The notes under the pieces are model-generated. The model made no database searches, had not been told where the DNA came from, and saw only the letters and a program-made list of their open reading frames with translations. 64,000 nt of DNA from Lycorma delicatula. Taxonomy: Eukaryota > Arthropoda > Insecta > Hemiptera > Fulgoridae. The position numbers and the translations under genes are program-made. Positions 48,976 to 59,509 of the stretch are shown piece by piece. Each line of letters starts with the position of its first letter. Position 1 is the stretch's first letter. The stretch covers positions 139,608,536-139,672,535 of the forward strand of contig NC_134458.1 in assembly GCF_047948215.1 (NCBI RefSeq), written 5' to 3'.

Positions 48976-49112
48976 ATGTAGTGTAACATAATTATACAAA
49001 CCACACCTGATAAGAAAAAATCGATAAATACGTGATAGTCAATAGAAAAGTGCCACCCTGCAGGAGGAAATTTTTTATTCAATATTTCCCTCCGATTAAA
49101 TTTAACAGCCGG

Positions 49113-49125
49113 TTAATAAAAGGTT
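49113..49125. repeat. Target-site duplication, right copy
   Basis: TTAATAAAAGGTT, identical to 46793-46805. Confidence 0.9.
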
Positions 49126-49129
49126 GTTA

Positions 49130-50205
49130 GTAAATAATTATACCGAGTGTAGTATAATTATTTCAACTGGAAGGTTCTGAGTTAGATTTAATATTTAGTA
49201 TACGCTTAAAAGTTTTCATAATTAGGTTTACTGCGTAAACAATTAAAATCGATAGTAAAAAAAATATAGAATTTATTTTGTTATGTATTCCTTAAATAAA
49301 AAAGTATACTCTGGTAATTTATCATATTTATAGTTAATTTATTAATAATAATTTAATGCTAAGAGAAAATTAAATATTTTAAAATCATTTATTTTTATTT
49401 TCTATTACTTTTTTTATAATGTTCCGACAAGCTAACTTTCAGCTATTAATCATTATAACTTTAATATATTTTAAGGGTCTTGTTAATAAAATTCGATAAA
49501 TCTTTACGAGGGAGCGTTAGCAGCAGCCGACGCTTCAGCTTTAGCAACGTAGGTCATTATTTATTCGATTTAGAGTAATGTAATACTCCTGCCGTCTAAC
49601 CGATACTCAATAACGTATATCATATTAACTTCCATAATTTAGTTCCAGATGCAAAAATTTAATTGGAATTTATAACATTAATCGATTACAGTAATTATTT
49701 AATTATTAAAATTATTATTATTATTATTGTTTTAATTTAACGGATGCAATAATATAATTTAATTTCTTGCAACAAGTATTTATTTTTTCGCATAAAAAAA
49801 TATAAAACTTGTTTTATCAGTAAAATACGTCAATTTATAAAAACCTTTTATTTGTTACAGATAATAATGTAAAATAAAAAAAAATTACGCAGTTCTGCGC
49901 AAGAAGACCGACTTTTCATTATTTTATTTTACATAAATTTTTTTTATAATTTTTTGCGCCAGAAATAAATATATATATTCAAAACATAAATTAAACGAAA
50001 AAATTAAAAGAGGTATAATTTTTTACTTAATATTAAAATACATTTTCTGTTTATAAGAAAATTAAATTATTATATCAGTAATTTGATGATAATTAAAATT
50101 AACGAGTAGATTCTACATACAGCATCAAGTTTAAATTCACTCTCTACTGTAACTCTCTGCATACGCGCGTGTGAAAAATATATAAAAAAAGTCAACATAA
50201 ACTCA
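49130..50205. other. AT-rich sequence, no gene seen
   Basis: A short GC-richer patch at 49508-49545 (GCGTTAGCAGCAGCCGACGC) is unassigned. Confidence 0.5.
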
Positions 50206-50214
50206 AATTAAGGT

Positions 50215-50640
50215 AATGTTGTTTGTTGTCGACCTTAAATTGCGCGTAACTAAAGAACAAATCGACCAATCTTTACCAAATTTGCTTGTGCAGAACTTCA
50301 GGTACACTACTACAGCATATATAAATTTTAATGAAATTTGTCTAATAGTTTTGAAGATTTTCGATCCACAAAACTTTCAAACTTTTTGGAACAATTGAGC
50401 ATTATTAAAGAACGATTCAACCAATCTTCATCAAATTCTCACATACACAGCTTCTGATACACTACATATCTAAATTTCAATGAAATTGATGTAGTAGTTT
50501 TAGAAATTTTCGAGCCACAAAGTTTTGTACATGAATGGTATTTTCGTAATCTTCATACCTCAAACCGTAAAGAAAATTCAATTTCACCCCCTCCAATCAC
50601 ACTGTGCGACCGAAAGTAATACCGTAATTTCCTTCAAAAA
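50215..50640 (+). repeat. Dispersed repeat Rep-B, copy 3, internally duplicated
   Basis: Two successive diverged units (about 50240-50372 and 50402-50530), each with CGACCAATCTT / CAACCAATCTT, ACTAC..CATAT and AAGATTTTCGATCCACAAA / AATTTTCGAGCCACAAA. After them comes the terminal section TTCACCCCCTCCAATCACAC then GTAATACCGTAATTTCCTTC. The frame at 50216-50398 is repeat-derived. Confidence 0.68.
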
Positions 50641-50644
50641 GTCT

Positions 50645-51390
50645 GTAAAAAAACTATAAAAATTAATATTGTAATTAAATTTTAAAGTTGTCCGTTATAA
50701 GACGTCTTTTATTGTGGTAGCAGAGAAACGTCTGACAGAAAAATTGAATATAAGCAAAAAACTTAACTACAATCATTTAATTGTTTTCTTATCAAACCCT
50801 AGAGATAAAAATAACATTAAAAATTTTAATGTTTTTTCGACTCTGATGTACTTAATGATGTTTACACTTATATACTATTTCGAAAATTTTAATGTGTATA
50901 TTTATGCGCTGTATAAAACCTAAAAAAAAAATATAAATCCAAATGTTGTTCAGTTTAAACCAAATATATTATTACTTTATAATTAGAAGATATGGCTACT
51001 GTTTATAAAATTTTAGGCAGAAATCCTTGGAAAAACTGTTCCTACGATTCTGATGGTATTGACCGTGGGCTATTTCCTCAAGAGTCTAGATTACTATAAT
51101 TAATTGTTTGTTCCAATTAAAATATGAAAACTTCATAATTAAAAAAATAAACGTATATTCTCAAAAACTAGTAAATAACAGCATCTGTTACATCTCAATA
51201 GAATTTTTAATTTTTTTGTTATATAATTATTATTTTTTAATTAGAAAGTTGTTATGTCTTCCCTTTAACCTTCAAATGCTATATTGACAGATCATTTTTC
51301 TGCAACTTCTATAGACGGGTAAAGAATGTAATGTTTATAAGACAATTTTAGGACCAATACATTTTTATTCATTAACGAATACATTGTTTA
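50645..51390. other. AT-rich sequence, no gene seen
   Basis: The frame at 50714-50923 has no motif. Confidence 0.5.
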
Positions 51391-51399
51391 ATAATTAAA

Positions 51400-52140
51400 A
51401 ATGATAGTGCATGTAAAAAAAGAAAATTATTTACAGTTAAGGCACACTTTTAAGGAACATTATAGACAAATAGGTAATTTCACACTGTATAACATGTGTT
51501 CGGACAGAATTTGTTTGTTGAACAAATTCTGCATGCTGCACAATATGTTTGTTGTAGAGAATGTACATCGTTTTCCTTTTGATATTTCCTAAATTTGGAC
51601 TTGATTAGACATTTTCTTCCATAGCAATTTCAAGAATGTCTGGTTGCAAGAAATCGCAGTTTGGAAGGTACCTTTTTGTTACAAATTATTCGTGTCATGT
51701 GTAGTCTATAAATGTAGCCATTCGGAGTTCTTTCAAAAAATTGTAACGGAAAATTTCTTTACCTTGCGAAAATTGAAAAATAATGTGACTGCTTATTCCC
51801 GACATATTTGAAATATCGTGAAGGATTGCCATCGGTCATGCTTATCTCCATTGAGAAGATGAATATGTTGTACACTTCTCATCCAGTGCAACGACACCAC
51901 CTTTGGTACTATTACAAGCATGGTTATTTCCGCGTTTTTAGTATCTTTATCGACTGATTTCGTCATGGTGCTTACTAGAAATCAAAACGACTAACTTTCC
52001 TTCTATTGGTACGTACGATAGTAGAGTCTTTTCTGACGTATATCCACGTCAGAAATAAATACAAAAGTTGTAGAATTAACTCCAAGTGTTTAGTTGGCGA
52101 GAAATTCTGGCGGAATCATCTTCTGTGTTTTTTTTGATGA
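51400..52140 (-). pseudogene. piggyBac transposase remnant, C-terminal half
   Basis: Minus frames in order: IPPEFLAN (52100), STTFVFISDVD, KLVVLISSKHHDEIS (about 51960-52010), NSTKGGVVALDEKCTTYSSS (about 51860-51915), PMAILHDISNMSGISSHIIF and GKEIFRYNFLKELRMATFID (51720-51830). These follow the piggyBac order V.LSS.HHD..., NKTKGGVD.LD..C..YS, RWP..IF..L.N..GIN..IIY, FL..L. The catalytic Asp of TKGGVD is Val here; the Asp three residues on (ALDE) remains. A Cys-rich stretch near 51500-51560 (YCAACRICSTNKFC) may be the C-terminal zinc region. The first two catalytic Asp regions are missing, so the copy is truncated. Confidence 0.72.
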
Positions 52141-52149
52141 AGCCATATT

Positions 52150-52960
52150 AAATACAGTTGAAAAAATATTTTTACATTACAATTTAAAAATACAATAAAA
52201 CTGTAAATTATCAATAAAAAAAATTAATTTCTATAAATACCTGTTACAGATTATCAAATAAAATATTGCAACTAGATTATCACGTAAACCCTACACATGG
52301 GTCACAATTGCCCGTAAATGTAATTATAATAATTTTCGTAAAATTACGGTAATATTTCGCTACACCTTTCAATTCGGCACTTCTTTAACAGAAAATACTT
52401 GAAAGGTCAGTTTCTTCATTTTATTTTTCCTGGAAAAGTTTTTTACATCCGGCGCTAGGTCACAGGGACGCAATCAGTAACAGTTACGAGTTTAAAATTA
52501 CTGCTATAAAAAAAAATTAATTCATCTTTCTGTGTTTTCGCTGTTGATTGTCACTGAGTCGGGATTACAGAAACGTAATCTCGACTCGGTGAAATCTGTT
52601 TATCTTGAAATACTTTTTCGAGTGGGTTGTGCTGTGTCTAATGACAAACGCGTTTCTACAGAAAAAATATTTCCTAATGTTTCTTTCTTTATTGTGGACA
52701 TATTGAATAATTTTAATTAAAATTAGGCTGATGGTTAAATAAAAATTAAATATAAGTAAAGAGATAAATAAAGGGCAAAGATAGTCTCCTTCAAAACCAA
52801 TCGGTAACCGCTGACTATTACTACAAGGGAGTTCAAAAACCATACATGGAAATGTTAAGTAGCCGCACTGATTTTTAGTAATCTACCACCTGAAAGTTCG
52901 ATTTGATTTATTCCAGTTTTTATTTATTTATTCGTATATCTACCCGAAAGTATCCAGAAA
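52150..52960. other. AT-rich sequence, no gene seen
   Basis: The opposite-strand frames at 52532-52843 carry no motif. No piggyBac N-terminal sequence was found here. Confidence 0.5.
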
Positions 52961-52964
52961 TTTA

Positions 52965-53193
52965 AAAGAGCTTTCTTGTTTAGCCTGTAGGCATAATGTC
53001 GTGTTCCTTGTTGATGAAATGGAGTATACGCGTAGTTTGTTATATCCGTTGATCAACAGGTCAGATTGTGTAGATAATTACAACCCAGCAAAATGAAAGA
53101 AGCCGGGGATTTAATAATAACTGATTTGGCTGATCTCAAGCTATCTTGCTCCAGCACGGCCGGCTAATACTAACCATTTGCGTCACTCCGACC
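52965..53193 (-). repeat. SINE-like dispersed repeat Rep-F, copy 1
   Basis: Shares with 58920-59164 (same orientation) the words GCTTTCTTGT.T.GC, GTAGGCA, TATATC.GTTGATCA and a right end at ACTC.GAC. About 230 bp, the size of a SINE. The right end may be a decayed tRNA-like head, but pol III boxes are not well preserved. Confidence 0.55.
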
Positions 53194-53309
53194 CATACAT
53201 TTAAAATTTTAATCTTAATTGATGGATTTTCGTGATCATTTAAGTAACCATTATAAGGTGTTAACATAAATTGTATTTCTAATTATTATTTATGAAATAC
53301 TTTTAACAT

Positions 53310-53314
53310 GTGTA

Positions 53315-53356
<42 letters not shown>
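53310..53356. repeat. (TG)n(TA)n microsatellite
   Basis: TG run followed by TA run. Confidence 0.95.
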
Positions 53357-53359
<3 letters not shown>

Positions 53360-53360
<1 letters not shown>

Positions 53361-54065
53361 TATTGATATAGGTTTTAATCTACAATAGGACTAGAATAAA
53401 AAAGAAGAAAAAGAAAAACCTTGTAAAATTAATGTTTTAGATAAAAATCTAGATAAGCTACAAGATGCAATTAAAAATGTATTTAATTTCTATTTATTTA
53501 TTGTTCCATTTCTGTTGATACATTGTTATAAAATTTGTAATATTTTTTTTATGTATTAATAATTATTGGAGGCAAAACATCAAGCTATCACAGTAACGAA
53601 TTAACTTTTTTTTAAAATAAAAATTTAAATTAAAGTTGATTGGATTAAAACGGAAAAACTTTTTAATATTAATATCGGTAAAAGTAATTTAATTAAAACT
53701 AATGAACTGACTTGTATTGATTTGTATAAATGTACTCGTATATTCCAACTTACTGGCGCGTGCAGACACACCACACGTATTTAATAACACTTAGGGTAAA
53801 ACAATAAAGATTTATATCATGTTGTACCACATTATAATGTTTTAAAGGCATTCATTTACACTTTTTATATTTTCTTTTTAAAATATATTTCATTTCTGAT
53901 TCTCTCATTATTTATTTTTAAATTTATTATCTGTCTCTACAAGAATGTAGGTTTACTTGAATGTTCTTATATTAATTGCATTTTTTCTTTAGCTACATCT
54001 TTTCAATCTACATGTCAAATGAAACAAATATTTTAGTCTTTTATTAGAATTAGGTTCAATAAATG
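53360..54065. other. AT-rich spacer
   Basis: No motif seen. Confidence 0.5.
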
Positions 54066-54069
54066 CTTT

Positions 54070-54340
54070 AAATTCTCGATTTTACTTATAATGTGGAAAC
54101 TTGGACTTCAAAGAAAATTCACCGAAAGAAGATAGAATCTTCCAAGTACTGGAGATATCGACGTATCCTTAAAGATCTGCTGTTTGAAAAAATTGGTGAA
54201 CAAGAAGGTATAAATCGAATTAATAAACTTATGAAATTCAACTTCTCTTTTAAGGAAAGAACACTTGAATTTTTTTTTATATTATGAGATGGAAAAAAGT
54301 AGACATCATGTAATTAATCTTATAAGGGAAGATTTTAAGC
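54070..54340 (+). pseudogene. LINE ORF2 C-terminal fragment
   Basis: Reads NVETWTSKKIHRKKIESSKY then WRYRRILKDLLFEKIGEQEG. It matches the pattern (Y)..E.WT..K....KIEA.EMW.YRR.L.I.W..K..N.E, which follows the reverse transcriptase in several insect LINE clades. Here the normal SW.DK.TNEEV part is altered to LLFEKIGEQEG. Only about 60-90 codons remain, with no RT motifs upstream. The clade cannot be fixed from this much. Confidence 0.5.
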
Positions 54341-54399
54341 AATTAGTCAAGAAAGGCCGAAGATGTGTTTACAAGATACTGTGCACCTATTTTATTTCC

Positions 54400-54850
54400 G
54401 TTCCCTCCGCCGGAGCAGAGCGATACAGTCATTTACGTAGGAGGAGGTGGAATCTTGCATAGGACATCCGGAGACCCGAGTCGCCGGACGTGTTGGAGTC
54501 CTACCGAATAAACCACTCCTCTGTCGGCAACGCCCCCTGGAATTACCTTTGGGCACAACATCAGGGAGCGCAGGCACCCACACATGACAGAACAAACTCA
54601 CTCAACAAAATAGCACTCCCAACAAACAACTAACACACCAACTCACCCAGAGAGTGCACCGAACACCCGCCGCACAGCCCCGTCCCACGAGCATCGCATA
54701 CCCTCACTGTGTTATCGTACAAGACACCGTGCCGCATAACGTACAACACACCCCGCACGGACGTGTACCTACTGTAATACAACCATATTAAAATTATTTG
54801 GATTGAAGAACGGCAGGGATGCACTGGTACCAGAACGCCGTTCCAGTATT
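54400..54850 (-). mobile_element. GC-rich LINE 3' UTR fragment
   Basis: Abruptly GC-rich in an AT-rich setting, with no coding motif in any frame. On the minus strand it ends GATTCCACCTCCTCCTACG. It shares CCTCCTCCTACG with the end of LINE-A's 3' UTR (12111-12122), so it is probably the 5'-truncated 3' end of a related R1-like LINE. No target duplication could be fixed. The frames at 54392-54601 and 54630-54824 are chance frames. Confidence 0.45.
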
Positions 54851-54859
54851 ACTGTTTAG

Positions 54860-56245
54860 GAGAAATAAAGATTCTCCTTTCACATAAATTTTATTTTAAC
54901 TTAAAGCCTGGCCTACGTTTTATTTTACCATTAATTGTATGTTGTTATCATACTTCTGAATGAAAGATATTATAACTTCCATAAATGGTGTGTTACGAAG
55001 GGCACTGCTGTAAATTTAAAAACCAGACCGCAAGAAAATGGTCCTTGCTTTTAGTATCCGTAGACAAATGGCGACAAATTAAGTCGCTAAAAATTTATGA
55101 AAAAAAATTAAATATTTGACCTGAAAAAAGTAAGTTATACTTCTTATCAATGCAAATATCGAAATGAATGTACTTTTTCATAACATCGTCATGTAGCTAG
55201 CCGCTTGCGGCTGTGAGCCATATTCTTGAGGTGGCTATAACACAAAATCAAACGTTCTGGTGCTGAAAGGTTTTCGAGTACACCCCTGAAGAACGGTCTA
55301 TCCAATTTAGATTGAAAAGATAAGTGAGGTTTTAATTTACATTTAAAGTACCGTATTCGACCGCTTCTGAAAGTGTTCGTAAAGTTTACAATAGAATACA
55401 ACCCGGTACCGTATGAATACAATATCACGCGATCTAAATTTCTGTAATCTGCTAATGATTAGCATAAATTGATATAGATAAGTTTTTACGTACTTGTATA
55501 CTCTCCAAATTAGTACCGGATCCGATTTTCCGAATTGAAGGAAGTGCTAATGGAATCGAATTGTTAGATCTGGAGTCTTGTTGAAGGATACACATTTGTT
55601 TTTTTGAAGGAAATTTTTAAAAAAACATAATTAGTAAGAACGATGTTCTCAGCATATTGATCGTGAATCTAATAAGCTCTTTTCTCTTTTATAATCAAAC
55701 ATATAGTACTATAAATGACTACGTCTTCCTCAGTTTGATCTATCGTCAGAAATGAAAGCTTCATCAAGAAGCAGTACTCTATGAGCATAGTGCCTTATTT
55801 GTAAATCGAATCGGTCAGTGACAGTCCATTAGGGTATAATACGAAAATCATAATTCTCTATGTGTAGATTAAAACAACCGAAGCCGTTGAAGATAACAGT
55901 AACAGTACGTGTCGTACGTTATAAATACGAATTATATCAATTATTCGAGAAACTTACAGAAATAGTTTGGTTGGAACCTTTCTTCAACGTTTCTTAATGG
56001 AGTTATCGAAAATAAGAATAGCCGTAATGGTAGCCGTTGCAAATGTTACTGTAAGAATAATGTATAAAGTATAAAGAATTTTCCAATAACGTACTGTTCT
56101 CTGAAACCTCCTAGAACGATTAAATAATTTTTAAAATAACAAACTTAGAAAGTGTTCATAACTAAGTTCATAATTATTTACTGGTGTAAAAGAAAAAAGT
56201 TGACGACAAAGTTGTTATACTTTCCTGGTATGGTAATTTTTTGTC
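54860..56245. other. Unassigned sequence, possibly a decayed transposon
   Basis: 55160-55900 is less AT-rich than average and the minus frame at 55189-55428 is open for 79 codons, but I recognise no family. No matching terminal repeats. Confidence 0.35.
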
Positions 56246-56254
56246 TTATAAAGT

Positions 56255-57115
56255 GGTGATACATGAAAAAAGTAATTCAAATCTACATTTTTCTACTTTT
56301 TTCTGCTTCCCCATCGTCAAAATCATCTCCCAAGAAATTTTTTTGTTTTCTCTACAAGAAACTAAAGATAAAATCCACTGAAAAATGTAGAACCAATAAA
56401 AAGTTACCTAAGTTTTTTTTTTTATGTGTGGGGGTGAATTATGATGACATTATATTGTAATATTATTTTTTTTTATGAGAATACGGACTCAATTTCTATG
56501 GTCATTTGCCCAAAATATTATTATTAAAATTTTAAACTAGAAAACGTTTTAAAAATGTAAAAAATCGATATTTTTACATTTTGATCGGCTCCTCACCCAC
56601 AATATTGCTCCCAAAGTATTTCTTTTTGCCTCTTGCACAACTGCTATACATAGGAAGAAATAAAAAAAATTTGTTAAAAAATATACAATAAATAAAAAGA
56701 TAAATTTTCGATTTGTGGGGAAGGAAAATGTTTTTTAAATGGTAAGATAAAAATGTTCCCATTTACTGAGCTTAATATATAATGAGGTTACGTTTGCAAA
56801 TTTTCTGGAAATTAACCCCAAAGAAATTATTTGAACCACCCCCTGGAGATATTGACCCCCAAACGTTTACCAACAAATTGCCTCATATTTCAAAAAAGTG
56901 CCAAATTTTATCAAAACGTTTTATCTAGTTAAAAGTTATTACGCTTCAAACAACCCAACATACATACGTATTTATGAACATTACCCTCTAGTTTTTTTTT
57001 TTTTAATTTTTGAGGTCCCTGGGACATGAAACGTCGAGAAATAAAAATAAACCATACCCCATTTTTGAATGATTACTATACTTTTCTTCTTTCAACATAG
57101 CTCTAGAGCTATGAT
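56255..57115 (-). repeat. Dispersed repeat Rep-A, copy 3
   Basis: Reverse complement of Rep-A over its full length, for example ACAATATTGCTCCCAAAGTA, GCCAAATTTTATCAAAACG and CCCTGGGACATGAAACGTCG. It ends with the 18-bp palindrome CATAGCTCTAGAGCTATG (57096-57113), which marks the family's left terminus. Confidence 0.75.
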
Positions 57116-57119
57116 ACCA

Positions 57120-58210
57120 GAAAAAAAATAAATAGAAATTTGGGGTAAATAAAAAGTGTAAATGTGAAAAGGTTAAAGAGATCTGGTGGGGTTATGGATG
57201 GAGATGGTGTTAAATAAATGTTAAACATGTCGTCGAGTAATCTTTTTAAAGGTTTCATTCAGTGAAGGAAAATTAAAAAAAATAATCCAAAGCGCTAAGG
57301 AATCAAATATATTACTGTGTAGGTTATAAATTACTTGATTATTTTAGTAATTTCATTTATGTTTAATTAAAAATATATGAAACTAAGAATATTGATTAAT
57401 AAAACACGTTTGCGTGTTTGTGTAAATCACTTTTGCAGAAATCTACAGTTTTTCAACGTATGTACATTTCGATGGTTGTTATATGTTTTTCTATTTCATT
57501 ATTTAATATCTCATTAATTTCATCCTTTTTCCCATTTTCATTAGCTTTATGTTATTTATAATTATCTTTAATCTGTATTTCTCAATATAAAACATGTCTT
57601 TCAGAATTTTTTCTAAGCCATTTTAGTTTTTTAAAATAATATTATCAATGACTCTCTATCTTTGGTTTATTACTCTGCTAACGTACTTTTCATTAAATTG
57701 CTTTATTACTCTTACGCTGAAGTTGCTAAGCAACAAGGATATATTACATCATTGGCTCATTTCTTTTTGAATTAGAGGTTATCTTTCTTCATATTTTATT
57801 TTTATCACAGTTTTTCTAATTGTTATGAAGATAGTAAATAATTCTATATTTGTATTTAATAATTTAATTGGGTTTTCTTAGAAATTTTAAAGTATTCATT
57901 TCGTTTTACATTATCAAATGTTGTGCAGATGGCTTTATAAAAACTCTGCTTTATAAGATAAATCTGAACATTAAAATAACCTTCATATCGTGCTCTTAAT
58001 GAATAAAAAATAAATATATGTGTAATAGTCTCCTTCAAGTAGAAGCACATAAATGATTCAAGCTAAAAATAATAAAAGAATTGTAATTTTTTTCGAGTGG
58101 TTAAAATTAGATTTCTCTTTCTGTTCATGTGGTTTTTTATTTGCCATAAGATGTGGTCGTTTTTATTCTTTATTCAAGCATAAGAAGAATCTGTATTTGG
58201 TAAGATAGAA
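57120..58210. other. AT-rich sequence, no gene seen
   Basis: The frame at 57856-58050 has no motif. Confidence 0.5.
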
Positions 58211-58217
58211 GTCCTGA

Positions 58218-58460
58218 TTAGATAAGGAAAACGGAATTGGTTGTTATTCTAAGGTTATTGACATTGCTAGAAGGAGTCTAAAGAGATTAGATAAAAGGGA
58301 GGAAGCTGGTATTTTAGTAGGGGTAGAGAATGTGTTAGATAGATTCAGCAATAAATATCTAATTATGCCTGTATTAACTGAACGTTGTACTTCACTGATT
58401 AAAACAAACAAGAAATATCGTCCTATGTTATATACCAAGAATAAAATTACTATAAAATAA
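58218..58460 (+). other. Unassigned open frame without start codon
   Basis: An 80-codon open frame between TGA (58215) and TAA (58458). It reads LDKENGIGCYSKVIDIARRS, LKRLDKREEAGILVGVENVL and DRFSNKYLIMPVLTERCTSL. The sequence is protein-like (mixed charge, amphipathic) unlike the Lys/Phe-rich chance frames around it, but begins without Met. It may be an exon, a transposon scrap or chance. A frame of this length is not rare in 64 kb. Confidence 0.25.
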
Positions 58461-58919
58461 ATTACAACATAAGTATATTAGGAAGAAGTGAAAAACCGAT
58501 CACATATTTTTTAAGTGTAAAAAAAAAAAATAATGTTAGTTTTTCACCTACAACAGCTAATTAAATTCCCTCCTTGTAGTATGTCATTGGTTGGCTACTG
58601 ATAATAGTTCATCATATGATGAATATGTTACTGAATACGTTAAATTGGCTGTCTAATGCAACGATTTATTGAAAAATTGTGTGTAATTATTAGAGAAAAA
58701 GCACTAGCTACTTAGCACGTAATTATTAGTTTAAAACTCACAATCGGTGATTTATAGGTTTTACATAAAATATTAACGACGACATATTATAACGACGTGA
58801 TAATATTAAGATTGTATTTGAGCTGCTAACTTTTCTATGTATAAGTGTAAAATATACAAAGAATTTTATAAAAAAAATTTTGTTTTTAGTTTTATTTTGG
58901 TTTTTGGTTTGTATCTTAT

Positions 58920-59164
58920 TCAGGAGGTCCTTAAATAACTAGCAGCTTTCTTGTCTCGCGGCCCGTAGGCAGGTGGGGCTCTTACTTCGTTCACTTGTTG
59001 CTTATATCTGTTGATCAGTTGTTAATTAAAATCCAAAAACGGAATAATAGCTAAGGATAGTATTGAAGGTCTTTTAATGTTGAAATAAAACTTGCTTGGC
59101 CGGGCCTCGATTTATCAATTCCTAGCGTGAGAAGACAAGCGCTTAATCAACCTTCTACTCTGAC
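58920..59164 (-). repeat. SINE-like dispersed repeat Rep-F, copy 2
   Basis: Aligns with 52965-53193. It has GCTTTCTTGTCTCGCGGCCC, TAGGCAGG and TATATCTGTTGATCAG, and ends at CTACTCTGAC. Confidence 0.55.
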
Positions 59165-59417
59165 ATACTTATTTTTTATTTATAATTTGGAAATATCTTT
59201 GTTATATGCTTTTTTATTACTACACGTTTAGGTTAGTAACCATCTTCAAGCAATTTAAATAAAGAGTTTTATAACATAGTTTAAGGACAAAGATGACTAT
59301 TTAATTTCTTACGAGTTAACTGTTAGATCAAAATTAACCACAGTTCAAGGCTTTTTGTGGGAATATGTGTAATATTTGTAACATTTGATTTTATGGTACA
59401 TTGTGATATATGATATC

Positions 59418-59505
59418 TCGACCTGTGTGGTGAAGTGGTAGAGTTTCTGCCTTTCATCCCAAAGGTTCAGGGTTCGAATTTCGTTAGACTATTTTTCACG
59501 CACTA
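59418..59505 (+). mobile_element. tRNA-derived SINE head, family 2, copy 3
   Basis: Reads GTGTGGTGAAGTGGTAGAG (A-box region) and GGGTTCGAATT (B box, 59470-59480), with CTGCCTTTCATCCCAAAGG between. It then continues with TTTTTCACGCACTATAAAA, corresponding to TTTTTTCATACGCTAGAAA in copy 1. Plus orientation. Confidence 0.72.
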
Positions 59506-59509
59506 TAAA

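Larger units (their letters stand above)
46806..49112 (-). mobile_element. R1-like LINE derivative with ORF1 but no ORF2
   Basis: A 2307-bp element bounded by perfect 13-bp target duplications. On the minus strand it runs from a 5' leader (48976-49112) through ORF1 (48975 to about 47240) and a 3' UTR (about 47235-46813) to a short A tail. A complete R1-like LINE would have a reverse-transcriptase ORF2 of about 3 kb between ORF1 and the 3' UTR; here it is absent. The flanking duplications show that the short form was either mobilised as such or shortened after insertion. The arrangement resembles half-L1 (HAL1) derivatives of mammals. Confidence 0.82.

Noticed and set aside
55189..55800. Possible PIF/Harbinger-like or other transposase on the minus strand
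   Set aside because: A few words looked suggestive but no catalytic or conserved block could be placed in order.
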